Positions 25,032 to 34,037 of a stretch of DNA of 64,000 nt are shown here, one piece after another. Both the position numbers and the translations under genes were made by a program. The stretch covers positions 1-64,000 of the forward strand of contig CAZMSN010000005.1 of NCBI GenBank assembly GCA_964569015.1, given 5' to 3'. Every line of letters starts with the position of its first letter. Positions within the stretch are counted from its first letter, which is position 1. The DNA is from CAYQEC01 sp964569015 (GTDB lineage Bacteria; Actinomycetota; Acidimicrobiia; Spongiisociales; UBA5794). A model generated the notes under the pieces. The model was not told the DNA's origin and did not search any database. It worked only from the letters and a program-made list of their open reading frames with translations.

Positions 25032-27272
25032 TCAGCCTCCGATGGGCGTGCGATCCAGCTCCTCGACCGTGATCAACACGGACCGGGCCTTCGAGCCCTC
25101 GGAGGGACCCACGATGCCTCTCATCTCGAGGATGTCCATCACCCGACCCGCCCGGGCGAATCCGATGCGTAGTTTGCGTTGCAGCATCGAGGTGGACCCG
25201 AGTTGCGAGCGCACCACCAAGTCGATCGCCTGACGGACGATATCGGGATCCTCGCCGTCGTACTCGTCCTCCGCCTCCCTCTTCCTGGTGGCGGCCTCGA
25301 AGACCTCGGAGTCCCGATAGGTGGCATCGCGCTGCTCACGCACCCAGTCGACCACGGCGTGGATCTCCCTCTCGGAGACGAATGCGCCCTGAATCCGTTT
25401 CGGCTTCGGCTCACGAGCGGTGACGACGAGCATGTCCCCCAACCCGACCAGTTTCTCGGCACCCGAAGCGTCGAGAATCACCCGCGAATCGGTCTGGGAG
25501 GCCACAGAGAAGGCCAGACGGGACGGGATGTTGGCCTTGATGACCCCAGTGATGACGTTGACCGAGGGACGCTGAGTCGCCAGCACGAGGTGCACACCGA
25601 CGGCACGGGCCATCTGGGCGATCCGCACCACAGCGTCCTCGACGGCACGTCCCGCCACCATCATCAGATCGTTGAGCTCGTCGACGATCACCACGATGTG
25701 CGGGAAGCGATCGAAGCCCCCCTCGTCGAGCACTCCTGCATCCCACTTCTCGCGGTAGCCGATGATATCCCGCACCCGGGCATCGGCGAGCAGCTCGTAG
25801 CGCCGATCCATCTCCTGGACCGCCCACTGCAGGGCGTCGGCCGCCTTCTTCGGATTGGAGATGACCCTGGTGAGGAGGTGGGGCACACCGTTGTACTGGC
25901 CGAGCTCCACCCGCTTCGGATCGACCAGGACCAGGCGCACCTCATCCGGCCTGGCGCGCATCAGGATCGACGTGACGATCGCGTTGATGCATGACGACTT
26001 GCCGGCACCGGTGGCGCCGGCGATCAGCATGTGAGGCAGGTCATCGAGCTTGAGGAAGTGGGCATGGCCGCTGATGTCCTTGCCGAGGCCGATCTTCATC
26101 GGGTCAGGATCGGCGGAGGCCTCGGCGCTCGCAAGGATGTCGCCCAGGGTCACGAGGTCCCGATGGTGATTCGGCACCTCGATGCCGATGGCGCTCTTCC
26201 CTGGAATCGGCGCCAAGATCCGCACATCGGCCGACGCCATCGCGTACGCGATGTCGTGCGACAGCCCAGTGACCTTGGCGACCTTCACCCCTGGCTCCAG
26301 CTCGACCTCGTACCGCGTCACCGTCGGTCCCGGCACGATCCGCGTCAGCCGGGCGTCGACCCCATGCTGGAGCAGTGTCTCCTGCAGCTCGCGGGCGGCT
26401 CGCTCCAACGCCCGCCGGTTCTGGCCACCGGTCGAGCCGACATCGAGCAGCTCGAGCGGCGGCAGCCGGTACGCCTCCCCGACCGGTTGCGCGACGGGCC
26501 GGACCGGCTGCTTCGGGCGGGCCTTGGGAGGCGCTGTCTTCTCGGCAGCGGGCTTCGGCGGGGCGGCCTTGGCCGGAGCCCCGGTCGGCGCTCGGCGCAC
26601 CGAGGACGACTCGACCAGGCGAGCCGGCACGGTGGTGCGGCGAGCGTGAGGCCCGAAGCCGAGCTTGTGGACTGCGGCGACGAGGGTGTGGGCCACGTCG
26701 CGGATGGTGGCTCTCGTCAGCACCAGCGCCGCCAGGCCACTGATGGCAATCAGCACCAGGAGGGCACCCCAGAATCCGATGAGGCGGCGCAGCGGGAAAG
26801 CGATGAGGGAGCCGGCGACGCCACCGCGGGCGATGACCTCGTCCATGCTCTCTGCGAGCGAGACGGCACCGGTCAGGAGATGGTAGAGCGCCAGCGATCC
26901 GAGGTAGAGCGCCAGCAATCCCACCGAGACCCGGCCGTAGTCACTGCGCGGCATACTCCCGATGAGCGCCAGCCCGGCAGCGGCTAGGACCACCGGCACG
27001 AAGTACGCCCACACCCCGAACATGAACGCGAGGCCGGTGGTGACCCCCCGGCCGACCGGCCCGGCGAGGTCGAAGAACGCCATCACCAGGAGGCCGGCGA
27101 TGACAATACAAACAAGACCCCAGACGTCGTCGGTGTGACGCCCGAGCCGCCTTCGAAGGCGGTCCCTGCTTCCCCGCAGCGCAGTGAGGAAGCTGGTCCG
27201 CTGCTTCTTGGTCTTCCGTTTCCTGACCCTTTTCCGCCCCGTCGCCCCACGGGATGATCTCCGTGCAGCCAT
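25032..27272 (-). CDS. ftsK: DNA translocase FtsK
   Basis: The 746-residue protein has a basic N-terminus, four to five membrane helices within about 50-190, an Ala/Pro/Lys-rich linker, and the FtsK motor with Walker A GATGAGKSSC and Walker B HIVVIVDELNDLM. It ends in a winged-helix gamma domain (LGSTSMLQRKLRIGFARAGRVMDILE) that reads KOPS. FtsK couples chromosome dimer resolution and segregation to septation at the cell pole or septum. The linker is short compared with E. coli FtsK. A TAAGGT hexamer lies 9 nt before the ATG. The downstream pabBC gene follows on the same strand after 56 nt but has its own hexamer. Confidence 0.96.
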   Translation of the reverse strand: MAARRSSRGATGRKRVRKRKTKKQRTSFLTALRGSRDRLRRRLGRHTDDVWGLVCIVIAGLLVMAFFDLAGPVGRGVTTGLAFMFGVWAYFVPVVLAAAGLALIGSMPRSDYGRVSVGLLALYLGSLALYHLLTGAVSLAESMDEVIARGGVAGSLIAFPLRRLIGFWGALLVLIAISGLAALVLTRATIRDVAHTLVAAVHKLGFGPHARRTTVPARLVESSSVRRAPTGAPAKAAPPKPAAEKTAPPKARPKQPVRPVAQPVGEAYRLPPLELLDVGSTGGQNRRALERAARELQETLLQHGVDARLTRIVPGPTVTRYEVELEPGVKVAKVTGLSHDIAYAMASADVRILAPIPGKSAIGIEVPNHHRDLVTLGDILASAEASADPDPMKIGLGKDISGHAHFLKLDDLPHMLIAGATGAGKSSCINAIVTSILMRARPDEVRLVLVDPKRVELGQYNGVPHLLTRVISNPKKAADALQWAVQEMDRRYELLADARVRDIIGYREKWDAGVLDEGGFDRFPHIVVIVDELNDLMMVAGRAVEDAVVRIAQMARAVGVHLVLATQRPSVNVITGVIKANIPSRLAFSVASQTDSRVILDASGAEKLVGLGDMLVVTAREPKPKRIQGAFVSEREIHAVVDWVREQRDATYRDSEVFEAATRKREAEDEYDGEDPDIVRQAIDLVVRSQLGSTSMLQRKLRIGFARAGRVMDILEMRGIVGPSEGSKARSVLITVEELDRTPIGG

Positions 27273-27281
27273 GGGAGAACA

Positions 27282-27287
27282 ACCTTA
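27282..27287 (-). promoter_or_regulatory. -10 (TAAGGT) close to the ftsK start
   Basis: TAAGGT on the minus strand ends 9 nt before the ftsK ATG, predicting a transcript with a leader of at most two or three nucleotides. Confidence 0.45.
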
Positions 27288-27532
27288 CACGCGAGCGGCG
27301 CTTCGGCCAACGATCAAGACCGCGGTCCGCGCGCACTCTGTCACGCACCGTGCGCGCTCATCATTCGGGCTCGCTCCGATTGACTAGCTACCTATGCAGT
27401 TCTCACCTCGTTGCGGTACGGAAGACCCTCTGCTATCAATGCCTTCAAGGGTTTCGCGTCCCCTCGAGACGAGCGATCCGTGGCGCCTGTCCGCCCAGAA
27501 GCATCCCGATCGACTCCAGGCCCACCGCTCGG

Positions 27533-27561
27533 TTGCTTGGATACGGGAACTAGGTTACAGA
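27533..27561 (+). promoter_or_regulatory. Promoter of coiled-coil paralogue 2
   Basis: TTGCTT (27533-27538) and TACAGA (27556-27561, followed by T) are 17 nt apart. The rest of the 370-nt ftsK-paralogue gap (27273-27641) holds no other convincing feature except a TTGACT at about 27380 without a good partner and the small frame at 27569. Confidence 0.5.
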
Positions 27562-27568
27562 TACGACA

Positions 27569-27661
27569 ATGCCGTGCCGAAGGAAAGGAAAGAAGCCGCT
27601 GACCCCGGCGGCGACGATCTGTGACGATGGGAGAACCAGGCGTGAGCGCCACGTTGCATGA
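27569..27661 (+). CDS. Possible leaderless upstream small ORF (30 codons)
   Basis: An ATG lies exactly 7 nt after the TACAGA hexamer, the spacing seen at leaderless genes here. It opens a 30-codon frame encoding a very basic peptide (starts MPCRRKGKKP). The frame overlaps the GTG start of the downstream coiled-coil gene in another frame, so its translation could affect that start. Coding is not proven; it may be chance. Confidence 0.3.
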   Translation: MPCRRKGKKPLTPAATICDDGRTRRERHVA

Positions 27662-28451
27662 GATAGCCGGCGCCGCTGGCGGTGCGTCGCCGGAGGTCGA
27701 GGCCAGGCCGTCCAAGGATGAAGCTGTGTCTGCTGAGGCACTCGAAAACGCCCGTCGTGAAGCCTTCCAGCTCGTCGCCACTGCGCGCAAGGAAGCCGAG
27801 CGCATCATCGGCCAAGCTCATGACGAGGCGAAGCGCATCACAGATCAGGCCAGCTCCGGCATCGGGAAACTCGCCTCTCTCGGCGACAGCACCGATGAGC
27901 TGTTCGCTCACATCAAGAGCCTCATCAAGCGCCAGAAGGAATTCGACGCCGAGCGCCGCACCCTCATGGAGCAGATCGCCGAACTCGAGCTGGAGCGGGA
28001 CATCCTCATGCACCGCATCGCTCTCGGCGGCATGGAACCGGCCGACGTGCCCGAGCCCGAGCCCGAGCAGCAGCAGCCACCCGCCGCCGACAGGCCCTTC
28101 CCCGTCTTCGGAGACCCGGCCCCCACGCTCGCCGAGCCGGCGCCCGTCACCGAGGAATCGCCCGCTCCCGCCGTCGAGGACTCCCTTCCCGTGATCGAGC
28201 CCGCCCCGGTCGTCGAGGAGCCACCGGCCCCCGTCGCAGAAGAGCCGCTCCCGGCGCCGGAAGAGCCGGACATCCCACCGCGGCCGTCGTACCGGGACGA
28301 AGCGGCTTCACCGGTCGCCGACACCCGCTCGATCTACAGCCGCCGCTCGGCCAAGCTCCCCCGCCTCGGCGACCAGGCCGGCCGCGACGCCCTCGCCTCG
28401 CTGAAGGCGATCCGCAAGCCCCGGGAAGACGACGACGAGGACTACGAGTAG
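27642..28451 (+). CDS. Coiled-coil protein with YSRRSAKLPRLG tail (paralogue 2)
   Basis: This 269-residue protein is a homologue of the one at 2951-3949. It has NARREAFQLV (A37-V45), a charged coiled coil to about residue 135, a long Pro/Glu-rich acidic linker (about 135-225), then YSRRSAKLPRLG (232-243) and an AGRDALASL helix. It has no signal peptide or membrane segment. The GTG at 27642 is preferred because GGGAG lies 8 nt before it; an ATG at 27627 and a GTG at 27621 are in frame. It sits between ftsK (divergent) and RNase J (its stop is 6 nt away, tail to tail). The function is unknown; location near ftsK is suggestive but not evidence. Confidence 0.75.
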   Translation: MSATLHEIAGAAGGASPEVEARPSKDEAVSAEALENARREAFQLVATARKEAERIIGQAHDEAKRITDQASSGIGKLASLGDSTDELFAHIKSLIKRQKEFDAERRTLMEQIAELELERDILMHRIALGGMEPADVPEPEPEQQQPPAADRPFPVFGDPAPTLAEPAPVTEESPAPAVEDSLPVIEPAPVVEEPPAPVAEEPLPAPEEPDIPPRPSYRDEAASPVADTRSIYSRRSAKLPRLGDQAGRDALASLKAIRKPREDDDEDYE

Positions 28452-28457
28452 TCGCCG

Positions 28458-30086
28458 TCACAACTCGATGAGGACGGGGAACACCACGGGTCTGCGATCG
28501 ATCTGACGCTTCACCGCCTTGGCCGCTGCGCTCCTCACGCTGCGCCGAAGCGTGTCGAGATCGGTGGGACGGTCGAGCGCCGCCACTGCCCGAGACACTT
28601 GCTCCGCCACCTCCTGGTGGATCTCACTCGTGTCATCACTCACGCCGTGGCTGTCGATGTCCGGACCGAACACCACTTCACCGCTCGAGACGTCAACGCC
28701 AACCGTCACGATGAGCACCCCCTCGTCGGCGAGGTGCCTTCGATCGCGCAGCACCTCTTCGACGTCCCCGAGGCCGGACCCGTCGAGGTAGACGTAGCCG
28801 GCCGGGACCGCCCCCCGCTCGATCGTGAGAGTCCCGCCATCGAGCACCACGGCGTCGCCGTCCTCACAGACCACCACCTCGGGCACCCCGACCTGGCGTG
28901 CCAGCGCCGCGTTGGCGCTGAGATGCCGGTACTCACCGTGGATCGGCACCATCGCCTGGGGACGGACGATGTTGAAGAAGGTTCGCAGCTCGTCTGCCGC
29001 GGCGTGGCCGGACACGTGGACATGGGAATTGAGGCCGTGATGGACAATCACCCCGAGCCGGGTGAGATTGTTGATAACCCGTGAGACCTTGGTCTCGTTG
29101 CCGGGGATCGGGGTCGCCGAGAGGATCACGGTGTCGCCGGCGGAGAGACGGATCGAGTGGTGCTCACCGGAGGCCATGAGCGACAGGGCGGCGAACGGCT
29201 CGCCCTGGCTCCCGGTGCAGACCACCGCGGTCTGCTCGGGCGGGTAGTGCTCCAGGTCGTCCAGCTCGACCTGGATCTCGGGCGGGTACTCCAACAGTCC
29301 GAGGTCGCGAGCGATCTCGGTGTTGCGCAACATCGAGCGACCCAGGAAGGCGAAGCGACGTCCCGAAGCGGCGATGGCATCCAGCGCCTGCTGCACCCGG
29401 TGGATGTGGCTGGCGAAGCAGGCCACGATCACCCGCCCCTCGGCGTGCGAGATGAACTCGTTCAGGGGCTTGCCGACCGACGCTTCGGAGGGCACGAAAC
29501 CGGCCCGCTCCGCGTTGGTGCTGTCACACAGCAGGAGACGAACGCCGTTCCGGCCGAATCCGGCAAACGTGCCCAGATCGGTCGGCTCGCCGTCGATTGG
29601 CGTCGGATCGAGCTTGAAATCCCCTGAATGAACGATGACGCCCTCAGGGGTGTCGAAAACCAAGCCGGTTGCCTGCGGCACCGAATGGGTCACTCGAACA
29701 AGGGTGAAGCGGAATGGTCCATGCTCCACCCATTCCAGCGGCTGCACACTGCGCAGATCGGGCACCAATCCGATCTCTTCGATTCGGGGACGTGCCAGCC
29801 CGATGGTGAACTCGGTGCCGTAGACGGGGACATTGACATCGCGCAGCAGATACGCCAGCGCGCCGACGTGGTCCTCGTGGCCGTGGGTGAGGATCACACA
29901 TTCGAGATCGTCGGAACGCTCGAGCACCGAGGTGAAATCCGGGAGTACCAGATCGACCCCGAGCATGTCCTCCTCGGGGAACATCAGCCCGGCCTCCATC
30001 AGAGCCAGCTTGCCATCGATCTCGAGGATGGCACAGTTGCGACCGATCTCACCGAGACCTCCCAGGAAGCTGACCCGGACGGTCAT
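28458..30086 (-). CDS. rnj: Ribonuclease J
   Basis: This 542-residue metallo-beta-lactamase/beta-CASP nuclease has LGGLGEIGRNC, the zinc-binding HGHEDH, HSGDFKLDPTP, the beta-CASP motifs and the IHGEYRH segment near residue 375. RNase J acts as a 5'-3' exonuclease and endonuclease in mRNA turnover and rRNA maturation. The ATG overlaps the dapA stop (ATGA), as in many actinobacteria where dapA and rnj are paired. A frame running further upstream inside dapA is rejected because the family start MTVRVSFLGGLGE lies at 30086. Confidence 0.95.
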   Translation of the reverse strand: MTVRVSFLGGLGEIGRNCAILEIDGKLALMEAGLMFPEEDMLGVDLVLPDFTSVLERSDDLECVILTHGHEDHVGALAYLLRDVNVPVYGTEFTIGLARPRIEEIGLVPDLRSVQPLEWVEHGPFRFTLVRVTHSVPQATGLVFDTPEGVIVHSGDFKLDPTPIDGEPTDLGTFAGFGRNGVRLLLCDSTNAERAGFVPSEASVGKPLNEFISHAEGRVIVACFASHIHRVQQALDAIAASGRRFAFLGRSMLRNTEIARDLGLLEYPPEIQVELDDLEHYPPEQTAVVCTGSQGEPFAALSLMASGEHHSIRLSAGDTVILSATPIPGNETKVSRVINNLTRLGVIVHHGLNSHVHVSGHAAADELRTFFNIVRPQAMVPIHGEYRHLSANAALARQVGVPEVVVCEDGDAVVLDGGTLTIERGAVPAGYVYLDGSGLGDVEEVLRDRRHLADEGVLIVTVGVDVSSGEVVFGPDIDSHGVSDDTSEIHQEVAEQVSRAVAALDRPTDLDTLRRSVRSAAAKAVKRQIDRRPVVFPVLIEL

Positions 30087-30979
30087 ACGGCCTGTGCGGC
30101 CTCCAACCCGGATTCGATCAGGGAGAGCGTCTCCGGCGACGCCGCGATGAGCGGGAGCCGTGGCTCGCCGACCGAGCCCCACCATGCCGACATGCCACCT
30201 TTGAGCGGAATCGGGTTCGGCTCAGCGAAGAGGGCAGCGATGAGCGGCTTCAACGCGTCGTCGATCTTGGCAGCCTCGTCGTCGTCACCCGCCTTCACGG
30301 CATCGAGAAGGCGCCGAATCTGGGGCCCAACGAGATGTGCCGCTACCGAGACGGCCCCCACGCCGCCGGCGGCGACGATCGCCCGAGTCATCGAATCGGA
30401 ACCGGAATAGACGGCGAAGCCCTCGGGCAGAGCCGCGAGAGCCCGTCGTGTGTAGTCGATGTCGTCGACGGCGTCCTTGACGGCAACGATCTTGGGGTGT
30501 TGCGCGAGACGAACCAGCGTCTCGACCTCGATGAGGCGGGCGGTGCGACTCGGGATGTTGTAGAGCATCAGCGGCAGGTCGGAGGCTTCGGCGATCGCCG
30601 TGAAGTGCCGGTAGAGCCCCTCCTGGGGAGGCTTCGAGTAGTAGGGGGTCACAGCCATGACGGCGTCGCAGCCCATCTCCGCCGCCTGTTCGGTGAGTGC
30701 GACGGATGCTGCCGTGTCGTAGGTGCCGGTGCCGGCGATGACTTTGAGGTTGCCGCCGGCCGCGTCGACGGCCGCCTTGAACAGCGCGATCTTCTCGACC
30801 TTGGACAGGGTGGGAGACTCGCCGGTAGTTCCGGAGACAACGATGCCCTCGGTCCCGTTCTCGGACAGGTGACGCACCAAGCGCCAGTACGTCCCGTAGT
30901 CGACGGCACCGTCTTCGTCGAAGGGAGTGAGGGTGGCGGTGAGCAACTCGCCAAACGGTGCGGTGGGTCGTGCTTCCAT
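30083..30979 (-). CDS. dapA: 4-hydroxy-tetrahydrodipicolinate synthase
   Basis: This 298-residue class I aldolase condenses pyruvate with aspartate semialdehyde, the first step of the diaminopimelate branch. Visible motifs are TATLTPF, GTTGESPTL, the catalytic tyrosine in AVTPYYSKP, YNIPSRTA, and the Schiff-base lysine in IVAVKDAVDD. The ATG at 30979 (MEARPTAPFGE) has TACCGT 7 nt upstream. It is translationally coupled to RNase J downstream and divergent from the thioredoxin-TPR gene. Confidence 0.95.
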   Translation of the reverse strand: MEARPTAPFGELLTATLTPFDEDGAVDYGTYWRLVRHLSENGTEGIVVSGTTGESPTLSKVEKIALFKAAVDAAGGNLKVIAGTGTYDTAASVALTEQAAEMGCDAVMAVTPYYSKPPQEGLYRHFTAIAEASDLPLMLYNIPSRTARLIEVETLVRLAQHPKIVAVKDAVDDIDYTRRALAALPEGFAVYSGSDSMTRAIVAAGGVGAVSVAAHLVGPQIRRLLDAVKAGDDDEAAKIDDALKPLIAALFAEPNPIPLKGGMSAWWGSVGEPRLPLIAASPETLSLIESGLEAAQAV

Positions 30980-30986
30980 GGACCGG

Positions 30987-30992
30987 ACGGTA
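30987..30992 (-). promoter_or_regulatory. Leaderless -10 (TACCGT) of dapA
   Basis: TACCGT on the minus strand is 7 nt from the dapA ATG. Confidence 0.6.
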
Positions 30993-31067
30993 GCAGCCTG
31001 ATGGATCACTATCCTTCATGTTCCCGTGCGCTGAGAGGAAACGGGACGCCAGTCTGCGATCTGCAAC

Positions 31068-31913
31068 ATGAAGCACGACCAACCCCACATCCAGGACGTT
31101 TCGGCCACCGAGTTCCCTCGAGCGGTGCTCCAGCGCAGCCACGAGATCCCGGTGGTCGTGGATTTCTGGGCGACGTGGTGCAGGCCGTGCACGACGCTCA
31201 GCCCTCTCCTGGAGCGCCTCGTCGCCGAAGCCGATGGGGCCTTCGAGCTGGTCAAGGTCGATGTCGATCAGAACCAGGATCTCGCCGCCCAGTTCAACGT
31301 TCAAGGCATTCCCACGGTCATCGGCTTCCGGGGCGGACTCCCCGTGCACCAGTTCACGGGCGCGATCCCCGAGCCGGCTCTCCGCAAGTGGATCGCGCAG
31401 ATCCTCCCCACCGAACTCGACGGCAAGCTGGAGAAAGCTCGTGACGCGATCCTCGCCGACGACGCCGACACCGCGGAGCGTCTCCTGCGAGAGGTCCTCG
31501 ATCAGCGCCCTGACCACCTCGAGGCGGGCACCGGCCTCGCCAGCCTGCTCATCGCCCGCGGTGACACCGACGATGCCATCATCGTGCTCGGCAAGCTCGC
31601 CCCCGCCCCCGAGGTCGAGCGCCTCCGCGCCGCGGCGCGGCTCAGCGCCTCGCGCGGCCAGGACATTCCCGAGCTCGAGGCGCAGCTCGAGGCCGACCCG
31701 AGTGACGACGGCGTACGCCTCGCGCTAGCCCAGGCGCTGGCCGCGCATTCCGAGTTCGAGCCGGCCCTCGACCACATGCTGAGCATCGTGCGCGCCAAGC
31801 AAGGGCTGCGGGATGATGCCCGTCGCGCCATGGTCGACATCTTTGGGCTCCTCGGCGACGACCATCCCCTCACGGTGACGTACCGCCGGCAGCTCGCCAG
31901 CGCCCTGTTCTGA
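31068..31913 (+). CDS. Thioredoxin-TPR protein (CnoX/YbbN-like)
   Basis: The first 110 residues of this 281-residue protein are a thioredoxin domain with WATWCRPC (redox CxxC kept) and the cis-proline in GIPTVIGF. The rest is helical, with TPR-like repeats (LLREVLDQRPDHLEAGTGLASLL and similar) as in YbbN/CnoX. CnoX proteins are holdases that protect clients from chlorine or oxidative stress; many have lost the CxxC, so the intact CRPC suggests redox activity is retained here. No signal peptide is seen. There is no Shine-Dalgarno; a TGCGAT hexamer lies 7 nt before the ATG. Confidence 0.85.
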   Translation: MKHDQPHIQDVSATEFPRAVLQRSHEIPVVVDFWATWCRPCTTLSPLLERLVAEADGAFELVKVDVDQNQDLAAQFNVQGIPTVIGFRGGLPVHQFTGAIPEPALRKWIAQILPTELDGKLEKARDAILADDADTAERLLREVLDQRPDHLEAGTGLASLLIARGDTDDAIIVLGKLAPAPEVERLRAAARLSASRGQDIPELEAQLEADPSDDGVRLALAQALAAHSEFEPALDHMLSIVRAKQGLRDDARRAMVDIFGLLGDDHPLTVTYRRQLASALF

Positions 31914-31950
31914 GCGGCCGGCCGGCCGTCAGGCACCGGCCGAGAGCAGA

Positions 31951-32715
31951 TCAGAGGCCGAGCAATGCGTCGAGCCCCACCGTGACGGGCGAGGGAAGGT
32001 CGGCGACCTTGCGGATCCCGAGCACCACGCCCGGCATGAACGCCTGCCGATCGGTGGTGTCGTGGCGAATCGACAGCGTCTCGCCGAGCCCACCGAACAG
32101 GACCTCCTGGTGGGCGACGAGGCCCGGAAGGCGAATCGAATGCACCGGGATGCCCGCCACCATCGCACCTCGGGCACCGGCCGTCAGCTCGCGACTCTGG
32201 ACCTCCCGGCGCTGATCGGGCGCCTTGGCGGCGATGCGCTCCGCCGTCGCCGCCGCGGTACCGGAGGGAGCATCCACCTTCCGGTCGTGGTGGAGTTCGA
32301 TGATCTCGGCGGCATCGAAGTGGGGCGCCGCCAACTCGGCGAGCCGCATCATCACCACCGCACCGATCGAGAAATTGGGGACAATGAGGCAATTGGGAGG
32401 ACCGTCCCCCCACAGCTCCTCCACCTCGGCGACCCGGTCGGCGTCGAAGCCAGAGGTGCCGACAACGGCGTGCTTGCCGAGGGCCCTCCAGGTACGGAGG
32501 TTGTCCATGACGACGTCGGGTCTGGTGAACTCGACGACGACTTCGGCATCGACCACCACCTCGGGCGTGCCGGACACCTCGATATCGGCGATCGTCTTCC
32601 CCGCCTCGTTCGGGTCGAAGAGGGCAGTGAGCTCGAAACCGGCCGCGTTTGCGACGGTCTCGGCCACGAGGCGTCCCATCCGACCGCCGGCGCCTGAGAC
32701 GGCAACCTTCGTCAT
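31951..32715 (-). CDS. dapB: 4-hydroxy-tetrahydrodipicolinate reductase
   Basis: This 254-residue enzyme has the N-terminal NAD(P)-binding GAGGRMGRLV, FTRPDVV, GTSGFDADRV and the substrate-binding ELHHDRKVDAPSGTA. It reduces the DapA product to tetrahydrodipicolinate. Its ATG overlaps the stop of the M16 peptidase gene (ATGA), so it is translated from that gene's message. Its stop is about 37 nt from the convergent thioredoxin-TPR gene. Confidence 0.96.
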   Translation of the reverse strand: MTKVAVSGAGGRMGRLVAETVANAAGFELTALFDPNEAGKTIADIEVSGTPEVVVDAEVVVEFTRPDVVMDNLRTWRALGKHAVVGTSGFDADRVAEVEELWGDGPPNCLIVPNFSIGAVVMMRLAELAAPHFDAAEIIELHHDRKVDAPSGTAAATAERIAAKAPDQRREVQSRELTAGARGAMVAGIPVHSIRLPGLVAHQEVLFGGLGETLSIRHDTTDRQAFMPGVVLGIRKVADLPSPVTVGLDALLGL

Positions 32716-33962
32716 GTCACATGCTCCTCCAGGTCGGAAGCTTCGAATGGCCCAACCGCGCCGAGCACGTACGGGCCCGAGTAGACCTCACGCGCCACCT
32801 CGACCGCCTCGTCGATCGTGATCGCCTCGATGCGCTCGACGACCTCGTCCACCGAAAGGTGCTCGATCCCGGTCAGCTCCTCACGACCGAGACGGCTCAT
32901 CCTGCTGCTCGATTCCTCGAGCGACAGCGCCAGACTCCCCTCGACGTTGCCCTTGGCTCGTTTCAACTCGTCGGTGCTCGGCCCGGATTCCATCATCTTG
33001 TCGAACTCGGCCCGGATGAGCTTCAACACCTCCGAGGCCTGGGTCGGCGTGGTCCCGGCGTACACCGCCACCGCCCCGGTCTCGAGGAACGGCATGCGGA
33101 AACTGTTCACGGCGTAGGCGAGGCCGCGCTGCTCCCGGATCTCACGGAAGAGACGCGATGACATGCCTCCCCCGAGCACGTGATCGACAATCGTGAGGGC
33201 GAACCTGCGATCGTCCCCCCGCGGCAGCCCCTCCGATCCCAGCACCAGATGTGCTTGCTCGGTGTCGCGACGGGTCACCTCGACCTTGGAATCGATAGCG
33301 GCGAGCACCGGAGAGCGGCTCGTCGTCCCGCCCTCCCACTCCCCCATCGCATCGCCGATCCTCATCACCAGATCGTCATGGTCGATGCGTCCCGCCGCGG
33401 AGACAACCACCGAGGATGGGGCGTAGCGTCGTGCCCAGTATCCCCGGATCGTGTCGCGGTTCATCCCGCCGATCGATTCCGGTGTCCCCAGGATCGGGGG
33501 CGCCAGCGGATGGCTGTCCCAGAGGGCCTTCACGAACAGCTCGTGTGCCACATCGGAGGGGTCGTCTTCGTTCATGTTGATCTCCTCCAGCACCACATGG
33601 CGCTCCGAGTCGATCTCGTACTGACGGAAGGCCGGACGTTGCAGCATCTCGGCGAGGATGTCGATGGCGAGCTGGAGATCGGCGTCCCGCACCCGCGCCC
33701 AGTAGCAGGTGTATTCCTTCGAGGTGGAAGCGTTGTGCCGGGCCCCGACGGCGTCGAACGCCTCGCTGATTTGATGAGCGGACATCGTCTCAGACCCCTT
33801 GAAGAGCAAATGCTCCAGGAAGTGGCTCGCCCCGGCTTCGATCGGGTCCTCGTCCCGACTTCCGGCATCGACCCAACAGCCGATGGTCGCCGAGCGCACC
33901 GACGGCATATCCTGGGAGATGATCCGTAGCCCGTTCGGCAGTGTCGTGAGGTCGTAATGCAT
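32712..33962 (-). CDS. M16 family zinc peptidase
   Basis: This 416-residue protein has the inverted zinc motif HxxEH (HFLEHLLFKG) and the distal glutamate region (LEEINMNEDDPSDVAHE) of M16B peptidases, plus the C-terminal inactive-like half with RxxxY-type residues (REIREQRGLAYAVNSF). M16 members such as the mitochondrial-processing-like bacterial PepR degrade peptides, and this one precedes dapB as in many actinobacteria. There is no signal peptide. The ATG at 33962 (MHYDLTTLPNGLR) fits the family and has TATCAT 6 nt before it. Confidence 0.93.
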   Translation of the reverse strand: MHYDLTTLPNGLRIISQDMPSVRSATIGCWVDAGSRDEDPIEAGASHFLEHLLFKGSETMSAHQISEAFDAVGARHNASTSKEYTCYWARVRDADLQLAIDILAEMLQRPAFRQYEIDSERHVVLEEINMNEDDPSDVAHELFVKALWDSHPLAPPILGTPESIGGMNRDTIRGYWARRYAPSSVVVSAAGRIDHDDLVMRIGDAMGEWEGGTTSRSPVLAAIDSKVEVTRRDTEQAHLVLGSEGLPRGDDRRFALTIVDHVLGGGMSSRLFREIREQRGLAYAVNSFRMPFLETGAVAVYAGTTPTQASEVLKLIRAEFDKMMESGPSTDELKRAKGNVEGSLALSLEESSSRMSRLGREELTGIEHLSVDEVVERIEAITIDEAVEVAREVYSGPYVLGAVGPFEASDLEEHVT

Positions 33963-33968
33963 GACGAG

Positions 33969-33974
33969 ATGATA
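33969..33974 (-). promoter_or_regulatory. Leaderless -10 (TATCAT) of the M16 gene
   Basis: TATCAT on the minus strand is 6 nt from the ATG. Together with 34025-34030 it forms a compact divergent promoter pair. Confidence 0.6.
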
Positions 33975-34024
33975 GGGGGTGGCATCGGCCAAACCCGCCG
34001 CCACCCATCCACGCCGAACCTCCG

Positions 34025-34030
34025 TAGAAT
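34025..34030 (+). promoter_or_regulatory. Leaderless -10 (TAGAAT) of the lipoprotein hydrolase
   Basis: TAGAAT lies exactly 7 nt before the GTG at 34038, with no Shine-Dalgarno possible. Confidence 0.65.
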
Positions 34031-34037
34031 CGATGCG

